The notes beneath the pieces were generated by a model. The model saw nothing but the letters and a program-made list of their open reading frames with translations. It was not told where the DNA came from and ran no database searches. Positions 42,109-50,947 of a stretch of 64,000 bases of DNA are shown here, one piece after another. Each line of letters opens with the position of its first letter. Position 1 is the first letter of the stretch. The stretch comes from Thermohalobaculum sp039184865 (lineage in GTDB: Bacteria; Pseudomonadota; Alphaproteobacteria; Rhodobacterales; Rhodobacteraceae): the NCBI GenBank assembly GCA_039184865.1, contig JBCDAV010000013.1, positions 1 to 64,000 of the forward strand. The letters run 5' to 3'. The position numbers and the translations under genes are program-made.

Positions 42109-43155
42109 GTGACTGGCCGACTTGTTATCCGCAGACCCGATGACTGGCATCTGCACCTGCGCGACGGCGCGGTGATGGCGGGGGTCATTCGCCACTCGGC
42201 CAGCCACATCGGCCGCGCCCTGATCATGCCGAACCTCGTGCCACCGGTTGTCACCTGCGCCGATGCGTCCGCGTATTTCGAACGAATCTCCGCCGAGCTG
42301 CCCGACGCCACCACCTTCGAACCCCGGATGACGCTCTATCTCACCGAAAACACGGACCCGGCGGATGTCGCGCGCGGCGCCGCATCCGGCCTGATCCGCG
42401 CTCTCAAGCTTTATCCCGCGGGCGCGACGACGAACTCGGACAGCGGCGTGCGTGATTTCGACAAAGTGACACCGGTGCTCGAGACCATGGCCGAGATCGG
42501 TCTTCCGCTCTGCGTGCACGGCGAAGTCACCGATCCCGAGGTCGATATCTTCGACCGCGAGGCCGTCTTCATCGAGCGCGTTCTCGATCCGGTGCGCAAG
42601 CGCGTGTCGGGCCTGCGGGTCGTGATGGAGCACGTTACGACCAGGGACGGCGTCGACTATGTCCGTTCGGAGGAAGACGGTTTGGCCGCGACCCTCACTA
42701 CACACCACCTGATGCTGAACCGAAACGACCTTCTCGTTGGCGGCATTCGCCCACACTATTACTGCCTGCCGATCTTGAAGCGCGAGGAACACCGTCTCGC
42801 TCTGCGTGCCGCCGCAGTCTCAGGCGACCCGCGCTTCTTCTCCGGCACGGACAGCGCGCCGCATGTCGATCCCACCAAGGAAACTGCCTGTGGCTGCGCC
42901 GGCTGCTTCACTGCCGTCAACAACCTCCCCTGCCTAGCCCATGTGTTCGAGGAGGAAGACGCATTGGACAAGCTCGAGGGCTTCGTCTCGCGCCATGGCG
43001 CGGCGTTCTACGGCGAGGGCGTGGCCCCGGACACGATTACCCTGACGCGCTCGGACACCCCGGCCGCCTTTCCGGACAAGATCCCGACCGGGGCAGGGGA
43101 CATCACTGTTTTCGACCCGGGACATCCGATTTACTGGCAGATCGAGGCCCCCTGA
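42109..43155 (+). CDS. pyrC: Dihydroorotase PyrC
   Basis: A 348-residue class II dihydroorotase (pyrimidine synthesis, carbamoyl-aspartate to dihydroorotate). Zinc ligands are seen in WHLHLRDG and CVHGEV, the carbamylated Lys in ALKLYPAGATTNS, and the later His/Asp in TTHHLMLNRND and FSGTDSAPH. The start is GTG. The TGA overlaps the pyrE ATG. Confidence 0.96.
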   Translation: MTGRLVIRRPDDWHLHLRDGAVMAGVIRHSASHIGRALIMPNLVPPVVTCADASAYFERISAELPDATTFEPRMTLYLTENTDPADVARGAASGLIRALKLYPAGATTNSDSGVRDFDKVTPVLETMAEIGLPLCVHGEVTDPEVDIFDREAVFIERVLDPVRKRVSGLRVVMEHVTTRDGVDYVRSEEDGLAATLTTHHLMLNRNDLLVGGIRPHYYCLPILKREEHRLALRAAAVSGDPRFFSGTDSAPHVDPTKETACGCAGCFTAVNNLPCLAHVFEEEDALDKLEGFVSRHGAAFYGEGVAPDTITLTRSDTPAAFPDKIPTGAGDITVFDPGHPIYWQIEAP

Positions 43156-43850
43156 TGATCCAGACCTCCTTTCCCGACCGATCCCTGATTGCCGAGCAGG
43201 TCGGGAGGATGCTGCTGGAGATCGGTGCGGTGCACTTTCGAGCGGATCCGCCGTTCACGCTGACCTCCGGCATGGCCAGTCCCGTCTACATCGATTGCCG
43301 AAAACTGATCTCATACCCGCGCATAAGGTCCGCCTGCATGGATTTCGCCTGTTCCATGCTGGCGCGCGATGCCGGGTTCGAACGTTTCGACGCCATCGCC
43401 GGCGGCGAGACCGCCGGCATTCCTTTCGCTGCATGGATCGCCGATCGCCTCGCGTTGCCGATGCAGTACGTCCGCAAGAAGCCGAAAGGATTTGGCCGGG
43501 ATGCGCGCATCGAGGGCGATATTCGCGAGGGCCAGCGCGTTCTGCTGGTGGAGGATCTCACCACAGATGGCGGCTCAAAGGTGAATTTCGTGGAAGCGCT
43601 GCGCGAGGCCGGAGCGGAATGCGCACACACCATCGTCGTCTTCTATTACGACATCTTCCCCGACGTGCCCGACCGGCTCGCCGAGCACGGAATTTCGCTT
43701 CATTACCTCGCAACATGGCGCGATGTTCTCGCTGCCGCACGGGCAGGGAGTTATTTTGACCCTGGTGTGATGGATGAAGTCGAAGCGTTTCTGAACGATC
43801 CGCTTCCCTGGTCCGCCGCGCATGGCGGCAAGGGCGAGATCTCCATCTGA
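43155..43850 (+). CDS. pyrE: Orotate phosphoribosyltransferase PyrE
   Basis: A 231-residue type I phosphoribosyltransferase that makes OMP. The PRPP-binding motif VLLVEDLTTDGGSK is near residue 130, and FTLTSGMASPVYIDCRKLIS and YVRKKPKGFGRDA are typical of PyrE. It is translationally coupled to pyrC. A C-terminal extension of about 15 residues beyond the core is present. Confidence 0.95.
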   Translation: MIQTSFPDRSLIAEQVGRMLLEIGAVHFRADPPFTLTSGMASPVYIDCRKLISYPRIRSACMDFACSMLARDAGFERFDAIAGGETAGIPFAAWIADRLALPMQYVRKKPKGFGRDARIEGDIREGQRVLLVEDLTTDGGSKVNFVEALREAGAECAHTIVVFYYDIFPDVPDRLAEHGISLHYLATWRDVLAAARAGSYFDPGVMDEVEAFLNDPLPWSAAHGGKGEISI

Positions 43851-44145
43851 CACCGCATTGCGAAGGCGACGGTATCTTTTGGGACATCTGGGAAACTACA
43901 AAGGGGCGTGCCGAGCGCACTTCGGCGCCCGGTAACTTCGCGAGCGTTTTCTCGGGGCTGGCGGCAAATACAGTCCGAGGCGCCGATTTGTCCGTCAGTA
44001 CCGCATGTTAAAGACTCAACGGACATCCGTGTTGTGCCTGACACTGAGGTCGACGCCTCGATGATAGCGCTTTGTTTTCATCGGATCGATGAACGCCGTG
44101 AGCGTTGCTCCCACCAGACGCGGATATCCCGCGGAACCTGTTCCG
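43851..44145 (+). other. Non-coding gap pyrE to hsp20
   Basis: About 300 bp without a credible gene. An imperfect hairpin (GGGC-GT-GCCGA at 43904-43914, TCGGC-GCCC at 43922-43930) lies 54 bp after pyrE but lacks a T-run, so termination there is uncertain. Nothing else was recognised before the heat-shock promoter. Confidence 0.4.
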
Positions 44146-44146
44146 A

Positions 44147-44173
44147 TTGAAATCGACCGAAGCGTCCCCATCT
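44147..44173 (+). promoter_or_regulatory. RpoH (sigma-32) heat-shock promoter
   Basis: TTGAAA (44147-44152), a 13-bp spacer, and CCCCATCT (44166-44173) match the E. coli sigma-32 consensus CTTGAAA-N11-16-CCCCATnT with a single change. It lies about 70 bp before the Hsp20 start, which is independent support. Confidence 0.85.
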
Positions 44174-44241
44174 AAATTACAGCACGGCGCTGCCTGGCGG
44201 GCCGTGTCTGAGAGGTCGCTTTGAACAAGGACGCTCGGCTC

Positions 44242-44661
44242 ATGTCGCGCATATCATTCACGTCGCATCCCCTTCTCGTTGGTTTCGAGCAACTCGACCA
44301 GCTTGTGGAGCGCACGGCGAAGGCGGGATCGGACGGATATCCCCCCTACAACATCGAACAGCGCGGCGATGACGCTTTCCGGATCACCCTCGCGGTGGCC
44401 GGGTTCTCCGAAGCAGACCTTTCAATCACGCTGGAAGACGGTCATCTCATCGTGCGCGGCAGGCAAGCCGATGACGATGCGGACCGCACCTTTCTGCACC
44501 GCGGGATTGCCGCGCGGCAGTTTCAGCGCAGTTTCGTGTTGGCCGATCGTGTCGAGGTGGCGGAAGCCAGTCTCGACTGTGGCCTGCTGCACATCGACCT
44601 TACCCGGCGCAAGCCGGACGTCGTCGTGCAACAGATCAAGATTGGCCCCGTGTCACGGTGA
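44242..44661 (+). CDS. Small heat-shock protein Hsp20 (IbpA-like)
   Basis: A 139-residue alpha-crystallin-domain chaperone that holds unfolding proteins. N-terminus SFTSHPLLVGFEQLDQLVE and PPYNIEQ, beta-sandwich (RITLAVAGFSEADLSITLED to RGRQ), and the C-terminal LDCGLLHIDLTRR are alphaproteobacterial IbpA-like. The ATG at 44242 with AAGGA 10 nt upstream is used; a TTG at 44221, which has GAGAGG 5 nt upstream, would add 7 residues. An RpoH promoter precedes it. The GC-rich leader could act as a thermosensor, but that is not shown. Confidence 0.92.
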   Translation: MSRISFTSHPLLVGFEQLDQLVERTAKAGSDGYPPYNIEQRGDDAFRITLAVAGFSEADLSITLEDGHLIVRGRQADDDADRTFLHRGIAARQFQRSFVLADRVEVAEASLDCGLLHIDLTRRKPDVVVQQIKIGPVSR

Positions 44662-44676
44662 GGAGCAGGAGAACGC

Positions 44677-44889
44677 ATGTTTCCCGTAGAGAACGAAAAG
44701 TCCGGAAAGCCGATCGTCTATGTCCGTGAGGCTGACCCAGAAGATCTGCCCGACCATCTGAAGAATGCGCCGGGAAAGTTTTTTGCCGTTCACGATCCCG
44801 AAGGAAAGCGCCTGGCCTTGACCGAGGACAGGAACGTCGCCTTCGCGCTCGCGCGCCAAAACGATCTCGATCCGGTCAGCGCTCACTAG
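44677..44889 (+). CDS. DUF1150-family protein
   Basis: A 70-residue DUF1150 protein, function unknown. It begins after GAGGAGAACGC and ends with the family-conserved FALARQNDLDPVSAH. DUF1150 genes nearly always follow hsp20 in alphaproteobacteria, suggesting a helper of the stress chaperone or co-regulation by RpoH. It lies 15 bp downstream of hsp20. Confidence 0.88.
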   Translation: MFPVENEKSGKPIVYVREADPEDLPDHLKNAPGKFFAVHDPEGKRLALTEDRNVAFALARQNDLDPVSAH

Positions 44890-44911
44890 AAGCGACCACC
44901 TCCACGATGCA

Positions 44912-44934
44912 GCGCGCTGCGTCAGGCAGCGCGC
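44912..44934. terminator. Stem-loop between convergent DUF1150 and ptsN genes
   Basis: GCGCGCTGC (44912-44920) and GCAGCGCGC (44926-44934) form a perfect 9-bp stem with a 5-nt loop, overlapping the ptsN stop codon. No T-run follows on either side, so it may work as a bidirectional block rather than a classic terminator. Confidence 0.5.
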
Positions 44935-45386
44935 GAGGCTGGGTTCTCCGTCAGCAGCGCGTGCAGCGATTCCGAATTGTCGGACGCCCGCAACTTGGCG
45001 CGGAACTGTTCATCGCGCATGAGGCGAGACACCTTCGCCAATGCACGCAGATGGTTCGCACCCGCAGCCTCGGGCGCGAGCAGGGTGAAAATCAGGTCGA
45101 CGCCCTGGCTGTCCGCAGCTTCGAAATCCACCGGCTTCTCCAGCCGCGCAAAGAGGCCGATGATTGTGTCGAGACCCTCGATCCGAGCATGGGGAATTGC
45201 AACGCCATTGCCCATGGCCGTTGAACCGAGCTTCTCGCGCGCGACCAGTCCGTTGACCACCGTTCCACAGTGCAGGCCGTGGATTTCCGATGCCTTGTGC
45301 GCGATTTCCTGAAGAACCTGCTTTTTGCTTGTGGCTTTTACCGACGGCAATGTGCAGTCACTGCGGACCAAATCAGCCAGTTCCAT
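44922..45386 (-). CDS. ptsN: Nitrogen-PTS EIIA protein PtsN
   Basis: A 154-residue EIIA-Ntr. The phospho-accepting His lies in GVAIPHARIEG (His67), and LLAPEAAGANHLRALAKVSRL is the family C-terminal part. It relays the nitrogen-PTS signal to potassium, nitrogen and sigma-54-linked functions. It follows hpf in the conserved lpt-rpoN-hpf-ptsN order. Confidence 0.95.
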   Translation of the reverse strand: MELADLVRSDCTLPSVKATSKKQVLQEIAHKASEIHGLHCGTVVNGLVAREKLGSTAMGNGVAIPHARIEGLDTIIGLFARLEKPVDFEAADSQGVDLIFTLLAPEAAGANHLRALAKVSRLMRDEQFRAKLRASDNSESLHALLTENPASRAA

Positions 45387-45428
45387 GTCCCACCTAATTT
45401 ACCGTTGCCTGAACGAGGTCTTCGTACT

Positions 45429-46007
45429 TCAGGTTGTCGGAGTGTCAGCGGGGTCTACCCAGCCGACATTGTCATCATCTCGCCGGTAAACGACATTCAC
45501 ACGGCCCGTTTTGTCGTGCCGGAAGATCAGAAATGCCTTGTCCGCGAATTCCATCTGCATCACGGCCTCGCCTACGCTGAGAACCTGCACCGGATGAGTC
45601 ATTTCCGCGACGATGACTGGCTGGAGAGTCTCCGGTTCCTCATCCGCTGTCGTCTGCGTGTCGAGTACGTATGCGGGTGCTGCCGTAGCGTCAACCGGGC
45701 GTTCCCGCTTTCTGTGGTGATCCTTCAGGCGCCGCTTGTACCGGCGGACCTGCTTCTCGATTCGATCGGCCGACTGATCGAACGCGGCATAGATCTCGTT
45801 GGCCGTCGCGCTGGACTGCGCGGTCAGGCCGGTTGCCAGGTGAACCGTGGCATCGCAGCGGAAGCCGTGCCCGTCCTTGGAGAACGTCACGACCGCATCA
45901 GCCGGCCGGTCGAAGTACTTCGAAACCGCAGCTGCAAGGTTGTTCTCCACGTGGTTGGACAGGGAGTTTCCGATGTCGATCTGCTTGCCGTTCACCTGGA
46001 TGTGCAT
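45429..46007 (-). CDS. hpf: Long-form ribosome hibernation factor Hpf
   Basis: A 192-residue hibernation-promoting factor with an N-terminal S30AE domain (MHIQVNGKQIDIGNSLSNHV to RRYKRRLKDH) and a C-terminal dimerisation domain (AVMQMEFADKAFLIFRHDKTG, NVVYRRDDDNVGWVDP). The long form pairs ribosomes into 100S dimers in resting cells. GGAGG is 4 nt before the ATG. A good sigma-70-type promoter lies just upstream. Confidence 0.95.
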   Translation of the reverse strand: MHIQVNGKQIDIGNSLSNHVENNLAAAVSKYFDRPADAVVTFSKDGHGFRCDATVHLATGLTAQSSATANEIYAAFDQSADRIEKQVRRYKRRLKDHHRKRERPVDATAAPAYVLDTQTTADEEPETLQPVIVAEMTHPVQVLSVGEAVMQMEFADKAFLIFRHDKTGRVNVVYRRDDDNVGWVDPADTPTT

Positions 46008-46099
46008 ATGTCCTCCGATCGGAACCGGTATGTCCGGCTCGCGGGGCCCGTCACCACAAACCCGGTCTGCCTTTGCGGGGCCCCCGGAAGCGAGCGCGC

Positions 46100-46128
46100 T
46101 TACTATGGCCGGGTCGGCAGGTTGTCAA
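46100..46128 (-). promoter_or_regulatory. Sigma-70-like promoter of hpf
   Basis: On the minus strand TTGACA (46128-46123), a 17-bp spacer and TAGTAA (46105-46100) precede hpf by about 90 bp. The -35 is perfect and the spacing ideal; the -10 has three of six consensus bases. A short hairpin (CGGTGC/GCACCG, 46131-46150) abuts it and could end rpoN transcription. Confidence 0.6.
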
Positions 46129-46228
46129 CACGGTGCTTTTTCGCGCACCGGACCGTCTGTCCCGGCCAGAAGAAGGGTATTGTCGCAATTGGTTTCGATA
46201 GGATCAACCCAAAGATGGGCTCTCGGGA

Positions 46229-47725
46229 TCAGAGCTTCGCGGCCTTCATCCGCCGACGCTGCGACGAGGACGGAATCCGCAGGCTTTTCCGGTACTTGGC
46301 CACCGTCCGGCGGGCGATGCTGATGCCGTCATTCTGCAGGGCGGAAACGATGGCATCGTCAGACAATACGCCATTGGGCGGCTCAGCATCGACCATGGCC
46401 TGAATCCTGTGACGGACGGCCTCGGCGGCGACATCTCCGCCGCTTCCGGCCACGGCATTGGTGAAGAAGAAGCGTAATTCGAAGATCCCGCGCTCGGTCG
46501 CGATGTACTTGTTGGCCGTCACCCGGCTGGCCGTTGATTCGTGCATCCCAACCGCGTCGGCAACGTCCCTCAGGGTCATCGGCTTCAAGCCGTGGATGCC
46601 ATCCCGGAAGAACCCCTCCTGCTGGCGCACGATCTCCGAGGCAATCGTCACGATCGTTCGCGAACGCTGATCGAGACTGCGCACGAGCCAGCTCGCGCTG
46701 GAATGACACTCGGTCAGGTACTTCCGCGTCTCGTCACAGCCATTGCCGATGTGAGCCATGTAGGTCTTGTCGATCAGCACCCTCGGCAGCGTCTCGGGGT
46801 TGAGTTCGACCGACCATCCACCCCAGTCCATCGGCTTCAGAAGCAGGTCGGGGATGAGCGTCTCAGGCTCCTCGGTGTCAAAACCGCTGCAGGGATGAGG
46901 ATCGAGATCGCGAAGCTCGCGTACCATCTCGCGAATCTCGTCCTCGCCCGTTGCGCAGAGCCGTGCCAGCTTCTGAAGTTTTCCATCTGCCAGAAGGGGC
47001 AGATTCTCGAGCAGCTTCGCGATCACTGGGTCGAACCGGTTGCGCTCGCGGAGCTGCAGCGCAAGGCATTCTCCCAGCGAGCGCGCGCCCACGCCGGTCG
47101 GCTCGCAGGATTGCAGCAATTCCAAGGCGCGGCGGCAGGTCAGGTCCGAGACGGAAAACCGCTCCGCGACGTCGTCCAGCGCGCTTCGCAGGTAGCCGTT
47201 CTCGTCCAATTCGTCGACAAGCGCTCGGGCAAGCGCCGAGACACCTGGCTCCGCAGAGATCTGCCCGATCTGCCCCAGCAGATGGTCGCGCAGGCTCGTC
47301 CGGCCGGAAATCCGCTCCTCCAGCGGGCGCGATTCGGTATCGTTGCCGACCGGAGCATTCACCGGTCCTGTGCGCTGAAACGGGCTCGGCCCGTCAGATG
47401 GCGTCGTGTCGTGCAGGTTGTGGACACCGCTGTCATAGGTCTCGCCAAGCAGCGACAGATCGTTTTGCCGGGCGTCGAGTTCCTCGATCGAAGGCTCCGC
47501 GGTCAGCGTTTCGGCAGCCTCGGTCTCCGCGTTCGCGGCACTTTCGACCTGCTCAGGCTCGCTCGCACTCTCCAGTTCGAGCAGCGGGTTCTTCTCGATC
47601 TCTGAGCCGATGAAGCCCTGCAACTCGACATGCGACATCTGCAGCAGCTTGATGGCCTGCTGCAATTGCGGCGTCATCACCAATTGCTGCGTCTGGCGCA
47701 GATCTAGGCGCAGGCCGATCGACAT
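46229..47725 (-). CDS. rpoN: RNA polymerase sigma-54 factor RpoN
   Basis: A 498-residue sigma-54. Region I (MSIGLRLDLRQTQQLVMTPQLQQAIKLLQ) is Gln/Leu-rich, the acidic region II follows, then the core-binding domain and a C-terminal RpoN box (ARRTVAKYRKSL). It requires enhancer-binding ATPases such as NtrC. It sits between lptB and hpf, as in most alphaproteobacteria. Confidence 0.97.
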   Translation of the reverse strand: MSIGLRLDLRQTQQLVMTPQLQQAIKLLQMSHVELQGFIGSEIEKNPLLELESASEPEQVESAANAETEAAETLTAEPSIEELDARQNDLSLLGETYDSGVHNLHDTTPSDGPSPFQRTGPVNAPVGNDTESRPLEERISGRTSLRDHLLGQIGQISAEPGVSALARALVDELDENGYLRSALDDVAERFSVSDLTCRRALELLQSCEPTGVGARSLGECLALQLRERNRFDPVIAKLLENLPLLADGKLQKLARLCATGEDEIREMVRELRDLDPHPCSGFDTEEPETLIPDLLLKPMDWGGWSVELNPETLPRVLIDKTYMAHIGNGCDETRKYLTECHSSASWLVRSLDQRSRTIVTIASEIVRQQEGFFRDGIHGLKPMTLRDVADAVGMHESTASRVTANKYIATERGIFELRFFFTNAVAGSGGDVAAEAVRHRIQAMVDAEPPNGVLSDDAIVSALQNDGISIARRTVAKYRKSLRIPSSSQRRRMKAAKL

Positions 47726-47776
47726 GCAGACCCGTTCTCCCCAAGTTCCCCAGGTCAGGGTCGCGCGAAGAGGTTA

Positions 47777-48553
47777 CTAAATCCGGAACCCTTCGCCGAG
47801 ATAGACCCGGCGGACGTTTGCATCCTCGACAACCTGATCGGGGGTGCCGTCCATTAGAACATGACCATCATGCAAGATGTATGCCCGGTCAATAATTTCG
47901 AGCGTTTCCCGAACATTATGATCGGTGATCAGCACGCCGATGCCGCGATCCTTCAGGTGCCCGACGAGATCGCGGATCTCGCCCACCGCGATCGGATCGA
48001 TCCCGGCAAAGGGTTCGTCAAGCAGCACGTATGACGGATCGCTGGCCAGGCAGCGGGCGATTTCCACGCGCCTGCGCTCGCCGCCCGAAAGCGCGGCGGC
48101 AGGCGTGCGCCGAAGGTGCGTGATCGAGAATTCGCCGAGCAGCGCGTCGAGGCGGCGGTTGCGCTCGAGCCGGTCCGGCTCCACGAGTTCAAGAACCGCC
48201 TTGATGTTCTCGGCAACGCTCAATCCCCGGAAAATCGAAGCTTCCTGAGGGAGATAGCCCAAGCCGAGACGCGCCCGGCGGTACATCGGAAGATCCGAGA
48301 TATCCGTCCCGTCGACCGAGATCGTGCCGCTGTCGGCCTGAATCAGACCGATCACCATGTAAAAACACGTCGTCTTTCCCGCACCGTTCGGCCCGAGCAA
48401 TCCCACGACTTCACCGCGCTCCAGATGGAGCGAGACATCCCGTACGACCGGGCGGCGCCGGTAGCTCTTGCCGAGGCCGTTGACGATTAGCCCCGGCGTC
48501 CCGGAGACGGCTACGAGCCTTGGTGTGATCTGTTGGGGCGACGTGGCGGACAT
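47777..48553 (-). CDS. lptB: LPS export ABC ATPase LptB
   Basis: A 258-residue ATPase of the LptB2FG transporter. Walker A GPNGAGKTT, signature LSGGERRRVEIARCL and Walker B YVLLDEPFAGIDPI are present, and LGLGYLPQEASIFRGLSVAEN is specific for LptB. It has an N-terminal extension of about 20 residues before VNGLGKSYRRRPV. The gap to lptA is 7 bp. Confidence 0.97.
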   Translation of the reverse strand: MSATSPQQITPRLVAVSGTPGLIVNGLGKSYRRRPVVRDVSLHLERGEVVGLLGPNGAGKTTCFYMVIGLIQADSGTISVDGTDISDLPMYRRARLGLGYLPQEASIFRGLSVAENIKAVLELVEPDRLERNRRLDALLGEFSITHLRRTPAAALSGGERRRVEIARCLASDPSYVLLDEPFAGIDPIAVGEIRDLVGHLKDRGIGVLITDHNVRETLEIIDRAYILHDGHVLMDGTPDQVVEDANVRRVYLGEGFRI

Positions 48554-48560
48554 GCAGGAT

Positions 48561-49160
48561 CTACTCGGCCGGGACGCACTTCAAGCCGGCCGCCTTTGCC
48601 GCCGCTTCCTGCTCCGGCGTACAGGTCGGCTTGGCCGAAGCCTCCGAATCATCGGCGCTCTTGGGCGTGAAGATCGATTTGACCCGGCCTTCGACCCGAC
48701 CCTGGCCCGTGTTCAGATCTATGGTCAGCGTCTCGCCGGCAATCACGTTGCTGCCTTGGGTCAGCACGACCGCCCCCGTCATGTTGATCTTGCCGGTATC
48801 GACATCGTACTCGGCCCGATTGCCCTGCGCGGTCTCGGCACCGTTCGAGATGAAGACGTTGCCCTTGGCCAGCATGTTGCGAATGGCGCCGGTCTCGGCG
48901 TCGCTCTCATTGTTCTCGTCATAGAGGACCTCGAGCACGTCCGTCGTCAGTCTCAACGTGCCCTGGCCCGCGACTACGTCGCCGGAGAACACGGCGATGC
49001 TTTCGGTCTGCCGCACTTCAAGCGCGTTGGATGTGATCTCGATGGGCGCCTTGCGGTCATGCTTGAAGCCGCCGAAGGGGCCTCCGGCTTCCTGGGGCAC
49101 GGCCGGTCCGGCAATCAGAGCGATCGTAAAACACGTAATGTATACAAGTCTTCTCAGCAC
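48561..49160 (-). CDS. lptA: LPS transport periplasmic protein LptA
   Basis: A 199-residue OstA/LptA-family bridge protein: signal peptide (LVYITCFTIALIAGPAVPQ) and beta-jellyroll with IEITSNALEVRQTESIAVFSGDV and MTGAVVLTQGSNVIAG. The GTG at 49160, preceded by GAGGAAGAG, begins right before the signal sequence and is preferred over a longer frame. A Cys-containing tail (CTPEQEAAAKAAGLKCVP) ends the protein. Confidence 0.92.
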   Translation of the reverse strand: MLRRLVYITCFTIALIAGPAVPQEAGGPFGGFKHDRKAPIEITSNALEVRQTESIAVFSGDVVAGQGTLRLTTDVLEVLYDENNESDAETGAIRNMLAKGNVFISNGAETAQGNRAEYDVDTGKINMTGAVVLTQGSNVIAGETLTIDLNTGQGRVEGRVKSIFTPKSADDSEASAKPTCTPEQEAAAKAAGLKCVPAE

Positions 49161-49277
49161 GATCTCTTCCTCGCCCCAGGTCTTTCGTCCCCTATACCGC
49201 AGTGAGGACGCACCTTCCAGCCTTTGAAAGTCCTGCCCCTGATACGTGGGAACGCCCACAGTCCGGCGGTCTGAAAC

Positions 49278-49913
49278 TTACTGTTTCGGGCGAAACTTCA
49301 CCCTGACCTGACCGCGAAAAATCGCCGTGACCGTGCCGCGCTCGGCGCCGGTCTGCATGACTTCCAGACTGTCGGCGCGAATGCTCCCGCGCGGCCCAAC
49401 CGCCTCAACAGCTCCGGGAATGTTCGCAGTGCGCTGGGCCATGTCGATGCGCGCCCGCTCGGTTACGGCGCGGTAGCCGTCTGACGTCGTGAGAACGACA
49501 TTCCCGACCAGCGTCAGCAGTTCGGACGTCCGCATCATCTCGCCCGATTGCGATTCGACGTTCACGACCATTCCGTTCCCCAGCCGCAGTTCTGCCTGCG
49601 GTTGCTCGAGGTCGATGCGGTCGGGCATGGCACCGTCTGGCAGCGCCGAAAGCGCCGTGACAACGAACGGATCTCCGTCGCTCGTCACACCCGCGTAGCG
49701 CGGATTTTGCATCTTCAGACCGGCGCCGAGAGCGGCGGCGTTGATCAGGTTCTCCGCTTCGGTCGGGAGAAAGCGCTCGCGGCCGGTCAGGAAGATCAGC
49801 GCAATCAGCACGGCAGCGCCGACCGGAAGAACGATCTTCATCCACTGCACCATGCGCGAATAGCTTCGCACCTCTGCATTGCGACGAGCCGTATGGAACT
49901 CAGCGCCTTCCAA
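49278..49913 (-). CDS. lptC: LPS export protein LptC
   Basis: A 211-residue protein with one N-terminal membrane helix (MKIVLPVGAAVLIALIFL) and a YrbK/LptC periplasmic jellyroll (NPRYAGVTSDGDPFVVTAL, VVLTTSDGYRAVTERARID). It joins the LptBFG transporter to LptA. A TTG start with GGGGTGA upstream gives the full protein; the next ATG (49853) would remove about 20 residues. It starts 5 bp after kdsD. Confidence 0.92.
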   Translation of the reverse strand: MEGAEFHTARRNAEVRSYSRMVQWMKIVLPVGAAVLIALIFLTGRERFLPTEAENLINAAALGAGLKMQNPRYAGVTSDGDPFVVTALSALPDGAMPDRIDLEQPQAELRLGNGMVVNVESQSGEMMRTSELLTLVGNVVLTTSDGYRAVTERARIDMAQRTANIPGAVEAVGPRGSIRADSLEVMQTGAERGTVTAIFRGQVRVKFRPKQ

Positions 49914-49918
49914 TCAGA

Positions 49919-50947
49919 TCACCCCGCGTCGATCCCGGCCCGCAGGCAATCGTGTACGTGCAGGATGCCGAGCGGAGCGCTCGGGCTCGCAGCCTCGGGG
50001 TCCACAACGAAGAGCACCGTGACGCGTGAACCGGGCGCGTTCATCAGCGCGAGCGCCTCCTGCGCCAGTGCATCGGGGCCGATCGATCGCGGCGCGCGCG
50101 TGGCGACATCGATTGCGATCCGATCGAGCAGCCCGTCCATGTTCCGGCGCAAATCGCCGTCAGTGATCACGCCGGTCAGCCGCCCCTGTGCATCGACCGT
50201 GCCGGCGATGCCGAAGCCCTTCTCGCTCATCACCAGCAGCGCCTCGGACATCGGCGCATCTTCGGCGATCAGGGGCAGGGACTGTCCGGTCGACATGATA
50301 TCGCCGACCTTGACCAGTTGAGCGCCGAGCTTGCCGCCGGGGTGAAAGTCGCGAAACCGCTCCGGTGTGAAGTCGCGACGCTCCATCAGTGACACCGCCA
50401 GCGCATCGCCCAGCGCCATCGTCAGCGTCGTCGATGTCGTGGGAGCAAGACCGACCGTGCAGGCCTCCTCTGCCTCCGGCAATTTCAACGCGATGTCAGC
50501 TGCGCGGAGCAGGGTGGATTGTTCGCGGCTTGCAACACCGATCATCGGAATCGAAAATCTTTTGCAATGCGCGATCACATCTGACAGTTCGCGCGTCTCA
50601 CCCGAATTGGACAGCACCAGAGCCACGTCATCCTGCGTGAACATGCCCAGATCGCCGTGACTGGCCTCGGCCGGGTGCACGAAGAACGCGGGCGTCCCCG
50701 TCGACGCGAGGGTCGCCGCGATCTTGCGGGCAACGTGCCCGGACTTACCCATGCCCGAGCAGATCACGCGACCGCGGATCGAGAGCACGAGTTCCACGGC
50801 ATCCGCAAAGCTCTCCCCGAGTTGCGAGGCAAACTGCTGGAGGGCGACACCCTCAGTCGTCAGAACGCGCCGGCCGGTCTCGATCGCAGCCCTGCGAGCG
50901 ATCTCCTCCGTCGGTCCTGCCGTCAGGATTGCCGCATCAATGGGCAA
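49919..50947 (-). CDS. kdsD: Arabinose-5-phosphate isomerase KdsD
   Basis: A 342-residue KpsF/GutQ-family isomerase making arabinose-5-phosphate for Kdo/LPS. The SIS domain (ICSGMGKSGHVARKIAATLASTGTP, HPAEASHGDLG, SNSGETRE) is followed by two CBS repeats (VGDIMSTGQSLPLI, GVITDGDLRRNMD). AGGAGG 6 nt before a TTG at 50947 fixes a start that overlaps the rnd stop by 11 bp. It begins the LPS block. Confidence 0.93.
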   Translation of the reverse strand: MPIDAAILTAGPTEEIARRAAIETGRRVLTTEGVALQQFASQLGESFADAVELVLSIRGRVICSGMGKSGHVARKIAATLASTGTPAFFVHPAEASHGDLGMFTQDDVALVLSNSGETRELSDVIAHCKRFSIPMIGVASREQSTLLRAADIALKLPEAEEACTVGLAPTTSTTLTMALGDALAVSLMERRDFTPERFRDFHPGGKLGAQLVKVGDIMSTGQSLPLIAEDAPMSEALLVMSEKGFGIAGTVDAQGRLTGVITDGDLRRNMDGLLDRIAIDVATRAPRSIGPDALAQEALALMNAPGSRVTVLFVVDPEAASPSAPLGILHVHDCLRAGIDAG

